Both the position numbers and the translations under genes were made by a program. The notes beneath the pieces are model-generated. The model made no database searches. It was not told the origin of the DNA and saw nothing but the letters and a program-made list of their open reading frames with translations. Of a DNA stretch of 64,000 nt, positions 43,265-52,240 are shown in pieces (position 1 is the first letter of the stretch; the number at the start of each line of letters is the position of its first letter). Source of the DNA: Massilibacteroides vaginae (lineage in GTDB: Bacteria > Bacteroidota > Bacteroidia > Bacteroidales > Tannerellaceae); the NCBI RefSeq assembly GCF_900178525.1, contig NZ_FXDJ01000009.1:330262-394261 (forward strand), given 5' to 3'.

Positions 43265-44200
43265 ATGGATAAACATATATTAATAAAATATTTCTCTGGT
43301 AAAGCAACCCCGGAAGAAGAAGCCCTTATCATTGACTGGGCTGAAGCCTCTCCCGAAAACTATCGCCATTACTTAAACGAACGCAAATTGTGGGACGCAT
43401 TAACTGTAAACAGTTTTGTTTCAATTCAGGATCCCAAAGACAAATCACTATTATTTTGGAAAATAATTGGGGTTGCTGCCTCTGCTTCTCTGATACTGCT
43501 CCTTTCCTGGCAGCAATATCAGAGAAGAGAGGTTTCTCTTTACTCAGGTATACAAACAATAACGGTTCCTCCGGGACAAAGAGCGCACCTAATGCTTGAG
43601 GATCATACAAGTATATGGCTCAACTCCAATACAACCCTTACTTATCCAAAAACATTTTCGGCAGAAAAAAGGGAAGTAACCCTCGACGGTGAAGCCTTTT
43701 TCGATGTTTCTCACAATAAGGAAATTCCTTTCATTGTTAAAACACACCGATATAACGTAGAAGTAACAGGTACTACATTTAATATATACGCCTACAACAA
43801 AGGAACTGAGTCGTTCGAAGCCGCACTACTCAATGGTTCAATCCATGTTCATAATTCAACGAATAATAACGAGCGTATTGTTTTAAGCCCGAATCAGAAA
43901 GTAACAGAAGTTGAGGGCGTTTTAATACAGTCGGAGATTGACTATCCGGATCATTTCCGTTGGAGAGAGGGCCTTATCTGTATGGACGATATGCCTTTTG
44001 ATATTTTGATGCGGAAATTTGCCATTTATTATGACATGAACATAGTTATAGAAAACAAAGCGTTAAACAGCTATCGTTGTACAGGTAAGTTCAGACAGAG
44101 TGATGGAATTGAGTATGCATTGAAAGTCATTCAAAAAGATTTAAATTTTACCTACGAGCGTATTGGCACAGACAATAAAGAAACTATAATAATCCGTTAA
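43265..44200 (+). CDS. FecR-family anti-sigma/transmembrane regulator
   Basis: The protein has 311 residues from MDKHILIKYFSGKATPEEEA; the frame's 17 upstream codons are discounted. An N-terminal cytoplasmic anti-sigma-like region (1-60) precedes one membrane helix (IIGVAASASLILLLS, about 75-92). The periplasmic FecR domain (TVPPGQRAHLMLEDHTSIWL, LDGEAFFDVSHNKEIPFIVK) and a STN-like C-terminal DUF4974 domain (MDDMPFDILMRKFAIYYDMN) follow. It relays the SusC signal to the sigma factor. About 95 bases separate the two genes. Confidence 0.93.
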   Translation: MDKHILIKYFSGKATPEEEALIIDWAEASPENYRHYLNERKLWDALTVNSFVSIQDPKDKSLLFWKIIGVAASASLILLLSWQQYQRREVSLYSGIQTITVPPGQRAHLMLEDHTSIWLNSNTTLTYPKTFSAEKREVTLDGEAFFDVSHNKEIPFIVKTHRYNVEVTGTTFNIYAYNKGTESFEAALLNGSIHVHNSTNNNERIVLSPNQKVTEVEGVLIQSEIDYPDHFRWREGLICMDDMPFDILMRKFAIYYDMNIVIENKALNSYRCTGKFRQSDGIEYALKVIQKDLNFTYERIGTDNKETIIIR

Positions 44201-44247
44201 CCTAAAAATTAAATTTCATGAAAAAAGGACCTTGAAAGAAATCAAAA

Positions 44248-44279
44248 AAACCGGAAGATGTCCCCACATCTCCCGGTTT
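44248..44279 (+). terminator. Hairpin between FecR and SusC genes
   Basis: The stem is AAACCGG-a-AGATGT with ACATCT-c-CCGGTTT over a CCCC loop. It is strong but without a T-run, so it may be a partial terminator separating regulator and effector expression. Confidence 0.7.
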
Positions 44280-44341
44280 GTAACAGCTAATACTAATAAA
44301 ATGTTAATAACTCAGTATTAACCATCAAGCTATACAAATTT

Positions 44342-47300
44342 ATGACAAAAAAGTTATCCCGGATTTTATTCCAACGAAAAAAGAATAAAATCAATCATTT
44401 AATGCGATCTATGAGAATATCAGTAATTTTAGCATTTTGTGTTGTCGTGTGTGCATTTGCGAACAATGCTTCTTCCCAAAATGCCTCGGTCACAATCCTC
44501 AAACAAAACACGACTATCGGCGAGGTTCTGAATCTGATTGAAGAACAAACTGATTACCTGTTTTTGTATAACAAAAGCAATGTCGATATTAGCACACAAG
44601 TCAATATCACAACGAACAAGCAAGAGATTGAAGCTGTTTTAGACAATATTTTCAAAAACAGCAATATCTCTTATACCATTGAAGGCAAGCATATCGTGCT
44701 TACCACTAAAATCATGGCTGATAAAGCAAATAGCAGTCTACAACAACAAAAACGAACAATAACCGGAGTTGTTAAAGACGACCTTGGAGAGCCTATTATC
44801 GGAGCAAATGTTGTTATATCAGGTACAACCAACGGTACGATTACTGATTTTGATGGAAAATTCAGTCTTGCGGATGTTTCTGAAAAAGACTTGATCAATG
44901 TATCCTACATTGGTTATCTGACCAAAGAAATAAAGATTGCGGGAACTACCGTTTTTAACATAATCCTGAATGAGGACACACAAAAACTGGAAGAGGTGGT
45001 AGTTGTAGGTTACGGAACGCAACGTAAAGCAAACCTCTCCGGAGCCGTTGCGCAGGTGGATAGTAAAGAACTGGCTAACCGCCCCATCTCAAACGTGTCT
45101 TCAGGATTACAAGGACTTATGCCTGGTGTTACGATTACTTCAGGACAAGGTCGCCCCGGTCAGGACCAATCTACAATTCGAATTCGCGGAGTAGGTACGC
45201 TAAACTCTTCTAATCCATATATTCTGATTGATGGTATTGAAAGTGAATCAATGAACCAAATCGACCCGAATGATATCGAAACTATTTCCGTTTTGAAAGA
45301 CGCCTCTTCTGCTGCTATATATGGTTCTAAAGCATCAAACGGGGTTATCCTTATCACCACCAAAAGAGGTAAAACGGGAGCAACAAAGGTTTCTTATAGT
45401 GGCAATGTAGGTATTCAGAATCCGACAAAAATGGTAGACCGTTTAAATTCTGCAGACTATGCTACATTATTTAACAGGGCATTAACCGAAAATGGGAAAG
45501 CCGCTCGTTTCAGCAATGAAGATATTCAAAAGTTCAGAGACGGTTCTTCTCCTTATACGCACCCCAACACAGACTGGTATGATGAAGCCTATAGAACAGG
45601 ACTTCAACATCAGCACAATGTGAATGTAAATGGTGGAACAGAAAATGTAAAGTATATGGCTTCTCTTGGGTTCCTCGGACAAAACGGTATTCTGCCAAAC
45701 TCCGAAAGACAACAAGTAAATGCCCGTACAAACTTAGACATGAAGTTTTCTGAACGCCTGTCCGGTCGTATGAGCTTGGCTTATATCAAAAATGACTACA
45801 AAGACCCGAACAGTTCTTATGCAGGAGGTAGTTCTGACCAAATTATCAGACAGCTGAATATTGTTGCTCCATGGATCGTTAACAAATACGAAGACGGAAG
45901 TTATGGAACAGTATCAGACGGAAATCCGATTGCCTGGTTGGATGTGGATCAGACGGTGAACCGCAACAATCAAAACTTCACAGGTATTGTGGCTTTGGAT
46001 TATCAGATTTTTGATGCGCTAAAGGCAACCGTACAAGGATCATTTGTAAGTAATGGACAACATTATAAGGCTTTCCAAAAGTACATCAAGTACAATGAAA
46101 ACAAGGAGTCTGAACCTAACAAGCTGGATGAAAGACATTACAACTGGAATCGTACAAATTTTGAGGCTTTATTAAACTATGACAAAACTTTTGGTAAGCA
46201 TGGCTTTAAAGCTTTATTGGGTTGGCATACGGAAAAATACAATTACACTTACGAAAAACTTTCACGTACAAATTTCCCGAATAATGACCTGACAGATATG
46301 AACGCAGGTGACCCTGCAACACAGCAAAATGAAGGATTAACAAGAGAATTGGCCATGGTATCCTGGTTTGGACGTGTTAACTACGACTATGCCGGCAGAT
46401 ATTTACTGGAAGCTAATATTCGTTCGGATGCATCTTCTCGCTTTGCAGATGGGCATCGCTGGGGTTATTTCCCTTCTTTCTCCGGAGCTTGGAGAATAAG
46501 CGAGGAAGCTTTTATGGAAAATTCAAAAGATTGGTTGAACAACCTGAAGATTAGAGGTTCATGGGGACTTCTTGGTAATCAGGATGCATTGAGTGGAAGT
46601 GATAATAACAGCACCGACTATTATCCCTGGATGAACACCTATGAACCTTCCGGTTCCTATCCTTTCGGAGGATCTTTATCAAGCGGTTATTTTCAGAAAT
46701 ATTATAAGAAAAGAGAGATTTCCTGGGAAAAATCACGTACTTGGGGTGTTGGAGTAGACTTTAATGTATACAACAAGATCAGCGGGTCTATTGACTACTA
46801 CGACCGTAAAACGACCGATATCATTATGGAAGTGGCAGTACCCGATGAATTCGCTTTGGAACCTTACAAAGACAATGTGGGTTCAATGTCAAACCGTGGT
46901 ATAGAACTTAGCCTGGGATATGCGAACAAATGGAATGACTGGAGCCTCTCGGTTAACGGAAACTTCTCCTACAATAAGAATAAAATGCTGGAATTAGGAG
47001 GAGCTCAACATGTTCTCAACCCAAATAACGACAACAAACGTAGCGTATTGGGAGAAAGAGTTAACGCTTATTATGTATATAAAACAACAGGATTTTTCCA
47101 GTCTGATGCAGATGCACAAGCATTTATGGATAAATATGCCGGAAAGGAAGGATATCCTTTCTCAAGAAAATTTAAAGCCGGAGACTTAATTTATGCGGAT
47201 GCAAACGGTGACGGTAAGATAACAAGTGACGACCGCGTTATTTGTAACTCTACAGATCCTGCGTTCACATTCGGTCTTAATATCAATACGGCTTATAAAC

Positions 47301-47740
47301 AGTTCGATTTATCACTGATCTTTACCGGGGCAGCAAAAGTTAGTACACTACTTAACAATGGAGCCTTTGGTGATTTCACCGGAGATAATTCTCATCCTGC
47401 AACAATCTGGCTTGATGCATGGACACCGGAAAATCCCAACGCGAAGATGCCGCGTGTAGCAGAAAGTACTACTTCTCCGAGTCACCCGAATACAGCTTCT
47501 ACATTCTGGCTACAGAACACAAGTTATCTGAGATTAAAGAACTTGCAGTTCGGATATACATTCCCGAAAAATTCGCTTAGTTCACTTGGCATTTCCAACC
47601 TGAGATTGTATTACTCAGTTGAAAATCTATTAACGTTTGATTCAATGCCAATAAAACTTGATCCGGAAGTAAGCAGCGAACGCGCCTCTTCCTATCCTTT
47701 AATTCAAACACATTCTTTCGGTGTTAACATCACTTTTTAA
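44342..47740 (+). CDS. SusC/RagA TonB-linked outer membrane protein with STN domain
   Basis: The 1132-residue protein has a signal/hydrophobic segment (about 27-46) and an STN signalling domain (about 48-120: TTIGEVLNLIEEQTDYLFLY). A carboxypeptidase-like DUF4480/CNA repeat follows (RTITGVVKDDLGEPIIGANV, about 137-215), then the TonB box, plug (EEVVVVGYGTQRKANLSGAV, about 218) and barrel, ending in SFGVNITF. The STN domain fits transduction to the FecR/sigma pair upstream. It imports oligomeric nutrients with SusD, 10 bases downstream. Confidence 0.95.
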   Translation: MTKKLSRILFQRKKNKINHLMRSMRISVILAFCVVVCAFANNASSQNASVTILKQNTTIGEVLNLIEEQTDYLFLYNKSNVDISTQVNITTNKQEIEAVLDNIFKNSNISYTIEGKHIVLTTKIMADKANSSLQQQKRTITGVVKDDLGEPIIGANVVISGTTNGTITDFDGKFSLADVSEKDLINVSYIGYLTKEIKIAGTTVFNIILNEDTQKLEEVVVVGYGTQRKANLSGAVAQVDSKELANRPISNVSSGLQGLMPGVTITSGQGRPGQDQSTIRIRGVGTLNSSNPYILIDGIESESMNQIDPNDIETISVLKDASSAAIYGSKASNGVILITTKRGKTGATKVSYSGNVGIQNPTKMVDRLNSADYATLFNRALTENGKAARFSNEDIQKFRDGSSPYTHPNTDWYDEAYRTGLQHQHNVNVNGGTENVKYMASLGFLGQNGILPNSERQQVNARTNLDMKFSERLSGRMSLAYIKNDYKDPNSSYAGGSSDQIIRQLNIVAPWIVNKYEDGSYGTVSDGNPIAWLDVDQTVNRNNQNFTGIVALDYQIFDALKATVQGSFVSNGQHYKAFQKYIKYNENKESEPNKLDERHYNWNRTNFEALLNYDKTFGKHGFKALLGWHTEKYNYTYEKLSRTNFPNNDLTDMNAGDPATQQNEGLTRELAMVSWFGRVNYDYAGRYLLEANIRSDASSRFADGHRWGYFPSFSGAWRISEEAFMENSKDWLNNLKIRGSWGLLGNQDALSGSDNNSTDYYPWMNTYEPSGSYPFGGSLSSGYFQKYYKKREISWEKSRTWGVGVDFNVYNKISGSIDYYDRKTTDIIMEVAVPDEFALEPYKDNVGSMSNRGIELSLGYANKWNDWSLSVNGNFSYNKNKMLELGGAQHVLNPNNDNKRSVLGERVNAYYVYKTTGFFQSDADAQAFMDKYAGKEGYPFSRKFKAGDLIYADANGDGKITSDDRVICNSTDPAFTFGLNINTAYKQFDLSLIFTGAAKVSTLLNNGAFGDFTGDNSHPATIWLDAWTPENPNAKMPRVAESTTSPSHPNTASTFWLQNTSYLRLKNLQFGYTFPKNSLSSLGISNLRLYYSVENLLTFDSMPIKLDPEVSSERASSYPLIQTHSFGVNITF

Positions 47741-47750
47741 TACGCATTAA

Positions 47751-49400
47751 ATGAAAAAAGACATGAAACGTTTAGCATTATATATAACAACAGGGGTAAT
47801 GATATTAGCCTCTTCGTGTTCAGATTTTCTGGATACCGCGCCTAAAGATGCCTTGTCTCCTGCAACAGCATGGTCGACCGAACTGGATGTCGAGAAATTC
47901 CTGGTAGGTTGTTACGACGAGTGGGTCAAAGGATCTGATCTTCTTTATTGGGATTGCGCGTCGGATTTTGGTTACAACAACTTCCCTTGGGAAGGATGGA
48001 CAGTGATGGGAGACGGTAGTTTAACTCCGGCAAATTATGGTACAAAGTTCTATAATTTCAAAACAATACGCCGTTGTAACACATTGCTTGAGAATGTTGA
48101 TAAAGTTGTATTCCTCGATGAAGCCAAGAAAAAAGACATCATAGCTCAAACACGTGCAATACGCGCTTACTCGTACGCTATATTGAACTTCTGGTATGGA
48201 GGTGTTCCTATCATTGATTCATACGAAAGCGCCCAGGAAGCACAAGTTCCCAGAGACACTGAAGAGAATGTGAAAAAGTTCATTTATGATGAGATTGATG
48301 CGGCAATAGTGGATATAAACACAACTCCTAAAGCAAGAGGTTATGTGGCTAAAGGAGCCGCGCTCGCTATTAAAATGAGAACGGCCCTTTACTGGGGAGA
48401 TCACGAAAGAGCTGCTTCAGCATCTAAGGCAATCATGGATTTAGGTCAATACGATCTTAATCCGGACTATGCGAACTTATTTACGTTGTCCGGACAAACT
48501 TCTAATGAGATCATCCTTGCGTCGCAATACCTGGAAGTCTTAAAAAAATTAGGAACAATCGGACAAATGTATAATAACGCGGATGGCGGATGGTCATCTA
48601 TCGTTCCTACTCAAAATTTAGTAGACGCGTATGAGATGATAGACGGCAAAACGAAGGAAGAATCTGACTTATACGACCCGAAATATCCTTTTAACCAAAG
48701 GGATCCACGTATGGAAATGACTGTTCTCTTCCCCGGACAAGACTGGCAACCTAAAGGTAAAGAGTCTCAGATACTGAATACATTAGATCAGGTATTGCCG
48801 GACGGAAGCAGCAACAGTAACTTTCCTACAGTTGCAGATAACGCTTCGAAAACAGCGCTGACGTGGGCTAAGTATTTAGCGCCTATGGATCAATATAGCG
48901 ATATATGGAACACAAGTGCCAGCCCAATTATTTTCAGATACGCGGAAGTTCTTCTGTCTTACGCGGAAGCAAATAATGAAATGAACGGACCTGCAGCAGA
49001 TGTTTATGAAGCATTAGACAAAGTACGTGTACGGGCAGGTATGCCGGTTGTAGACCGTGCAAAATATGCGACTAAAGAAACCCTTCGCGAACTGATTCGC
49101 CGTGAAAGAGGCGTTGAGTTGGCAGGAGAAGGTGTAAGAAGAGCAGACATTGTAAGATGGAAAGATGCAAACGGGAAAATGGTTGCCGAAACAGTAATGA
49201 ATGGAGATTTACTTCGTGTTGTAGGACACATCGATTACAAAGAGACTAATCCATACAAACGTGCGGTTATCAACACGGCAGCTTCACAGACAGATCGTAA
49301 GATTGAAACAAGGAAGTTCGCCCCTTATAATCGTTATCTGCCAATTCCACAATCAAGCAAAGACAAAAACCCCAAAATAAATCAAAACCCGGGTTATTAA
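47751..49400 (+). CDS. RagB/SusD family surface lipoprotein
   Basis: The 549-residue protein has a lipoprotein signal (ITTGVMILASSCSDF) with the acylated Cys near 23. TPR-like helices include RAIRAYSYAILNFWYGGVPI and a C-terminal RELIRRERGVELAGEGVRRADIVRW motif typical of SusD. It lids the SusC transporter and binds substrate on the cell surface. The substrate is not evident; no glycosidase is in the same run except the NamZ-like gene about 680 bases on. Confidence 0.94.
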   Translation: MKKDMKRLALYITTGVMILASSCSDFLDTAPKDALSPATAWSTELDVEKFLVGCYDEWVKGSDLLYWDCASDFGYNNFPWEGWTVMGDGSLTPANYGTKFYNFKTIRRCNTLLENVDKVVFLDEAKKKDIIAQTRAIRAYSYAILNFWYGGVPIIDSYESAQEAQVPRDTEENVKKFIYDEIDAAIVDINTTPKARGYVAKGAALAIKMRTALYWGDHERAASASKAIMDLGQYDLNPDYANLFTLSGQTSNEIILASQYLEVLKKLGTIGQMYNNADGGWSSIVPTQNLVDAYEMIDGKTKEESDLYDPKYPFNQRDPRMEMTVLFPGQDWQPKGKESQILNTLDQVLPDGSSNSNFPTVADNASKTALTWAKYLAPMDQYSDIWNTSASPIIFRYAEVLLSYAEANNEMNGPAADVYEALDKVRVRAGMPVVDRAKYATKETLRELIRRERGVELAGEGVRRADIVRWKDANGKMVAETVMNGDLLRVVGHIDYKETNPYKRAVINTAASQTDRKIETRKFAPYNRYLPIPQSSKDKNPKINQNPGY

Positions 49401-49420
49401 TCAGGTGTTTATTAAATAAT

Positions 49421-49465
49421 AAAGGTGTGTCAAAAAGCATAACTGCTATTGGCACACCTTTTTTG
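49421..49465 (+). terminator. Terminator after the SusD gene
   Basis: The arms AAAGGTGTG and CACACCTTT are followed by a T-run, 20 bases past the stop. Confidence 0.75.
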
Positions 49466-49489
49466 TTTGATCCGGCAAGGGAATCAACT

Positions 49490-49817
49490 TCAATACTTAT
49501 TGATTAACCGATCGAGAAGCTGTTTTAACACCACTGTATAATTTCGGGTTTCATCTTTTGTTGCCGTAAGGAGTGTTATTGTTTTATGTTTCTTCACCGT
49601 TTCCACAAAATCTTCGAGAACAGCTGATTGCTTTAATTCCTCCTTATAAAGAACAACAAACTGCTCCCATCGCTGTTCCTTGTCTTCGTGAAACCATTTT
49701 CGAAGGTGATGGGAAGGAGCTAAATCTTTAATCCATAAGTCCGATTTCAGATTTTTTTTTCAAGCCTCTTGGCCATAACCGATCTACTAACACACGAAAG
49801 CAAACCAATGCTTCCAT
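49490..49817 (-). pseudogene. DUF488 family gene, truncated and frameshifted
   Basis: The leftward frame from an ATG at 49,817 reads FRVLVDRLWPRGLKKK and then leaves frame in an A9 run (49,752-49,760). One base shifted, the family continues as SDLWIKDLAPSHHLRKWFHE, then QRWEQFVVLYKEEL and ends LLTATKDETRNYTVVLKQLL to a stop at 49,490. Both halves match DUF488 (YeaO-like). The usual N-terminal strand before VLVDRLWPRG is also missing. With eight A's the reading would be restored over the joint, so either a real slippage mutation or a homopolymer sequencing error is possible. Confidence 0.7.
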
Positions 49818-50077
49818 AACTGTATGCAGTAAAAACTTAAGTTATTATAATATAGAAAACACCCTCGAAAAGAACTATTCGAGAGCAAACGAAAGGACAA
49901 TCTATAATAAACACAGATTGTTTACTTCACCAAATCCGTAGTAGGTACTGTTTTTAACATGCTGCAAAGATATATAAAATACTCATATCGTCTTGGAACT
50001 TTAAATAAATAACAGGAACGCAAAGGGATTCTTCTTCTAAATGGCTAAATTTGTCTATTATTTGAATTAATTGAGAA

Positions 50078-51271
50078 ATGAGACTGTTTACTTGTTGGAG
50101 ATGCCTGCTGTTTGTTTGTGTTGCGTCGTTTAGCTTGAATATTCAGGCTTCGCAAACAGAAAATCTGGTGCTTGGGGCACAACGGACTGATGTTATTTTG
50201 CGTAATATTGCGGATAAACGTGTTGCTCTTGTTGTAAATCAAACGTCTATTCTTGAAAATCAGGAAAAGCATTTGTTGGACGTGCTGTTGGCGCAAGGGG
50301 TTAATATCCGTAAAGTGTTTGCTCCCGAACATGGTTTTCGGGGAACGGCAGATGCCGGTGAGACTATAAAAGACAGCAAGGATCAGAAAACAGGACTTCC
50401 GATTATCTCATTATATGGAAAGAATAAAAAACCAACGGCCGATCAATTAGCTGATGTTGATGTTCTGATATTTGACATCCAGGATATTGGTGCGCGCTTT
50501 TATACTTTTATCAGTACGATGCATTATGTGATGGAGGCATGTGCGGAGAATGACAAGGAATTATTGGTGCTCGACAGGCCGAATCCGAACGACTTTGTAG
50601 ATGGTCCGGTGCTTAAGCCCGGCTTTGAATCTTTTGTTGGTATGCATCCTATACCGGTATTGCATGGCCTCACGGTTGGCGAGTTGGCTTGGATGATTAA
50701 TGGTGAAGGTTGGTTGAAAAGTGATCCGGATTCGTGTAAATTAAAAGTCATAAAGATGGAAAACTGGCGTCATGGTGATCCTTACTGGTTGCCGGTCAAG
50801 CCTTCTCCTAACCTACCGAACGACCAATCTGTTCGCCTCTATGCTTCACTTTGTTTTTTTGAAGCAACTAACGTTAGCGTAGGGCGTGGCACTTATTTCC
50901 CCTTTCAGGTTCTTGGCGTTCCTGATCCAAAATACGGTGAATTTACATTTACCCCCATATCGACTCCGGGGTTTGATCTGAACCCATTGCATAAGAATAA
51001 AACTTGCTATGGGGTAGATCTGCGTGAACTTCCTTTTGAAGGTGGGTTTACACTTCGTTTCTTTTTTGATTTCTACAAGAAGGCCGGAAAAGATCAGGCA
51101 TTATTTTTTACGCGCGCCAATTGGTTCGATCTTTTGTCGGGCAGCAAGGAATTGCGAACCCAAATAATTAAGGGGCTGGGTGAAGAAGAAATAAAAGCCT
51201 CCTGGCAAAATGACCTGGAGGCGTATAAAAAGCTGCGTAAGAAGTATCTTTTGTACGAAGACTACCGTTGA
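50078..51271 (+). CDS. DUF1343/NamZ-like exo-beta-N-acetylmuramidase (GH171)
   Basis: The 397-residue protein has a signal peptide (about 1-23). Family motifs include VALVVNQTSI, VFAPEHGFRGTADAGE, LIFDIQDIGARFYTFISTM and LVLDRPNPNDFVDGPVL. Characterised members release N-acetylmuramic acid from the non-reducing end of peptidoglycan fragments. It lies downstream of the SusCD pair but across a terminator and a pseudogene, so co-regulation is unproven. It is expected to act in the periplasm. Confidence 0.88.
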   Translation: MRLFTCWRCLLFVCVASFSLNIQASQTENLVLGAQRTDVILRNIADKRVALVVNQTSILENQEKHLLDVLLAQGVNIRKVFAPEHGFRGTADAGETIKDSKDQKTGLPIISLYGKNKKPTADQLADVDVLIFDIQDIGARFYTFISTMHYVMEACAENDKELLVLDRPNPNDFVDGPVLKPGFESFVGMHPIPVLHGLTVGELAWMINGEGWLKSDPDSCKLKVIKMENWRHGDPYWLPVKPSPNLPNDQSVRLYASLCFFEATNVSVGRGTYFPFQVLGVPDPKYGEFTFTPISTPGFDLNPLHKNKTCYGVDLRELPFEGGFTLRFFFDFYKKAGKDQALFFTRANWFDLLSGSKELRTQIIKGLGEEEIKASWQNDLEAYKKLRKKYLLYEDYR

Positions 51272-51327
51272 GCCTAAATTACTTTTTTCTGATTGCTACA
51301 CAGTCGGTTGGAATTTTTATCTTCCTT

Positions 51328-51753
51328 TTATAATGCTTTCTCTAAGAGATAAACCACAGCACCTTCTTTATCCAACAATTGAAGTGCGCTTCCGGCTTTT
51401 TTCACAGAAGATACACTTTCCAAAGCCCGCATTACCTTAGTTTCCGTATCCATATCGGGGCAAGCCATCATGGTGGAGGCAGCCGGCAATAACTTAAGAG
51501 ATAGCGGTTTGGAAGGGTCTAATTTGAAGGCTGTGTTAAAATTATTACATCCTGCATTTCCATGCACTCTTCCTTCGGCAGTGTTAAATTCAATAAAAGG
51601 CGTTTTCTCACCGGTAACTTTCTCGCCGTTCACTTCGGCGATATTCCAACGTCCTGAGATTAAAGACGATAAACCTTGCTTTGAAGATCCGCAAGAAGCC
51701 ATTAAAAGAACACTAACAAACATAGCCAAAATGCCAAATAATCCTTTTTCCAT
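51328..51753 (-). CDS. META domain lipoprotein
   Basis: The protein has 141 residues from MEKGLFGILAMFVSVLLMASC, a lipobox signal; a start at 51,774 adds seven residues and is possible. A META (heat-shock HslJ-like) domain follows: GRWNIAEVNGEK, PFIEFNTAEGRVHGNAGCNN, STMMACPDMDTETKVM. It is envelope-located; the function of META proteins is unclear (novobiocin resistance in some). It converges on the NamZ gene with a 56-base gap. A phased array lies about 200 bases upstream. Confidence 0.85.
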   Translation of the reverse strand: MEKGLFGILAMFVSVLLMASCGSSKQGLSSLISGRWNIAEVNGEKVTGEKTPFIEFNTAEGRVHGNAGCNNFNTAFKLDPSKPLSLKLLPAASTMMACPDMDTETKVMRALESVSSVKKAGSALQLLDKEGAVVYLLEKAL

Positions 51754-51950
51754 AAATCTTTTTATTTTAAACATGTAACTTTACAATAAGACGTGAAATC
51801 CGGCCTAAATGTTCCCCGAAGCCCATCTGTTTAGCAATTATTAACTATTGGCGGCAAGCTTGTGCGCAAGTGAAATAATCGGTTGAAAAATCTGATTTTC
51901 CGCTCTGAATTAACATTTCAATTTTAGCGCATAAAAAGGATGGGATTTTT

Positions 51951-52034
51951 ATATCCTTTATCAAAAAAAATATGTCCTTTATAATTGAAAAAATATCCTT
52001 TATTTTCCGAGAAATAACCTTTATATTTTTCGCT
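51951..52034 (-). repeat. 21-nt phased CCTTTAT array, locus 3 (four exact units)
   Basis: CCTTTAT begins at 51,955, 51,976, 51,997 and 52,018, each exactly 21 bases apart. The first three are preceded by ATAT or ATGT and the last by ATAA. CTGATTATCAG follows at about 52,048. It lies in the 487-base gap between the META gene and the M23 gene; no other gene is seen there. An 86-codon leftward frame across it reads IKDIF repeats that simply mirror the array. Confidence 0.9.
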
Positions 52035-52240
52035 TCATTAACGCCCTGATTATCAGACATCTTTTCAATGCTTATTTTTACACCGAATCCCCTTAATTTT
52101 AACATAAAAAAAGCAAAAACAACCTACTGAATAAAAACAGGCAATATGATAATCGGTCTGCCTGAACGCAAACCGGACTATGCTTTGGTTGTATTTATTT
52201 TTATCTTTGTTCGAAAGAATGATTCAACCTACTTTTAGAT

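Noticed and set aside
51951..52034. CRISPR array as explanation of the phased repeats
   Set aside because: The constant part is only 7-11 bases with a 21-base period; there are no spacers of 30-40 bases, and no cas genes are in the window.
51845..52105. 86-codon leftward frame reading IKDIF-type repeats
   Set aside because: The repeats are only the translation of the 21-base phased array; there is no family resemblance or promoter.
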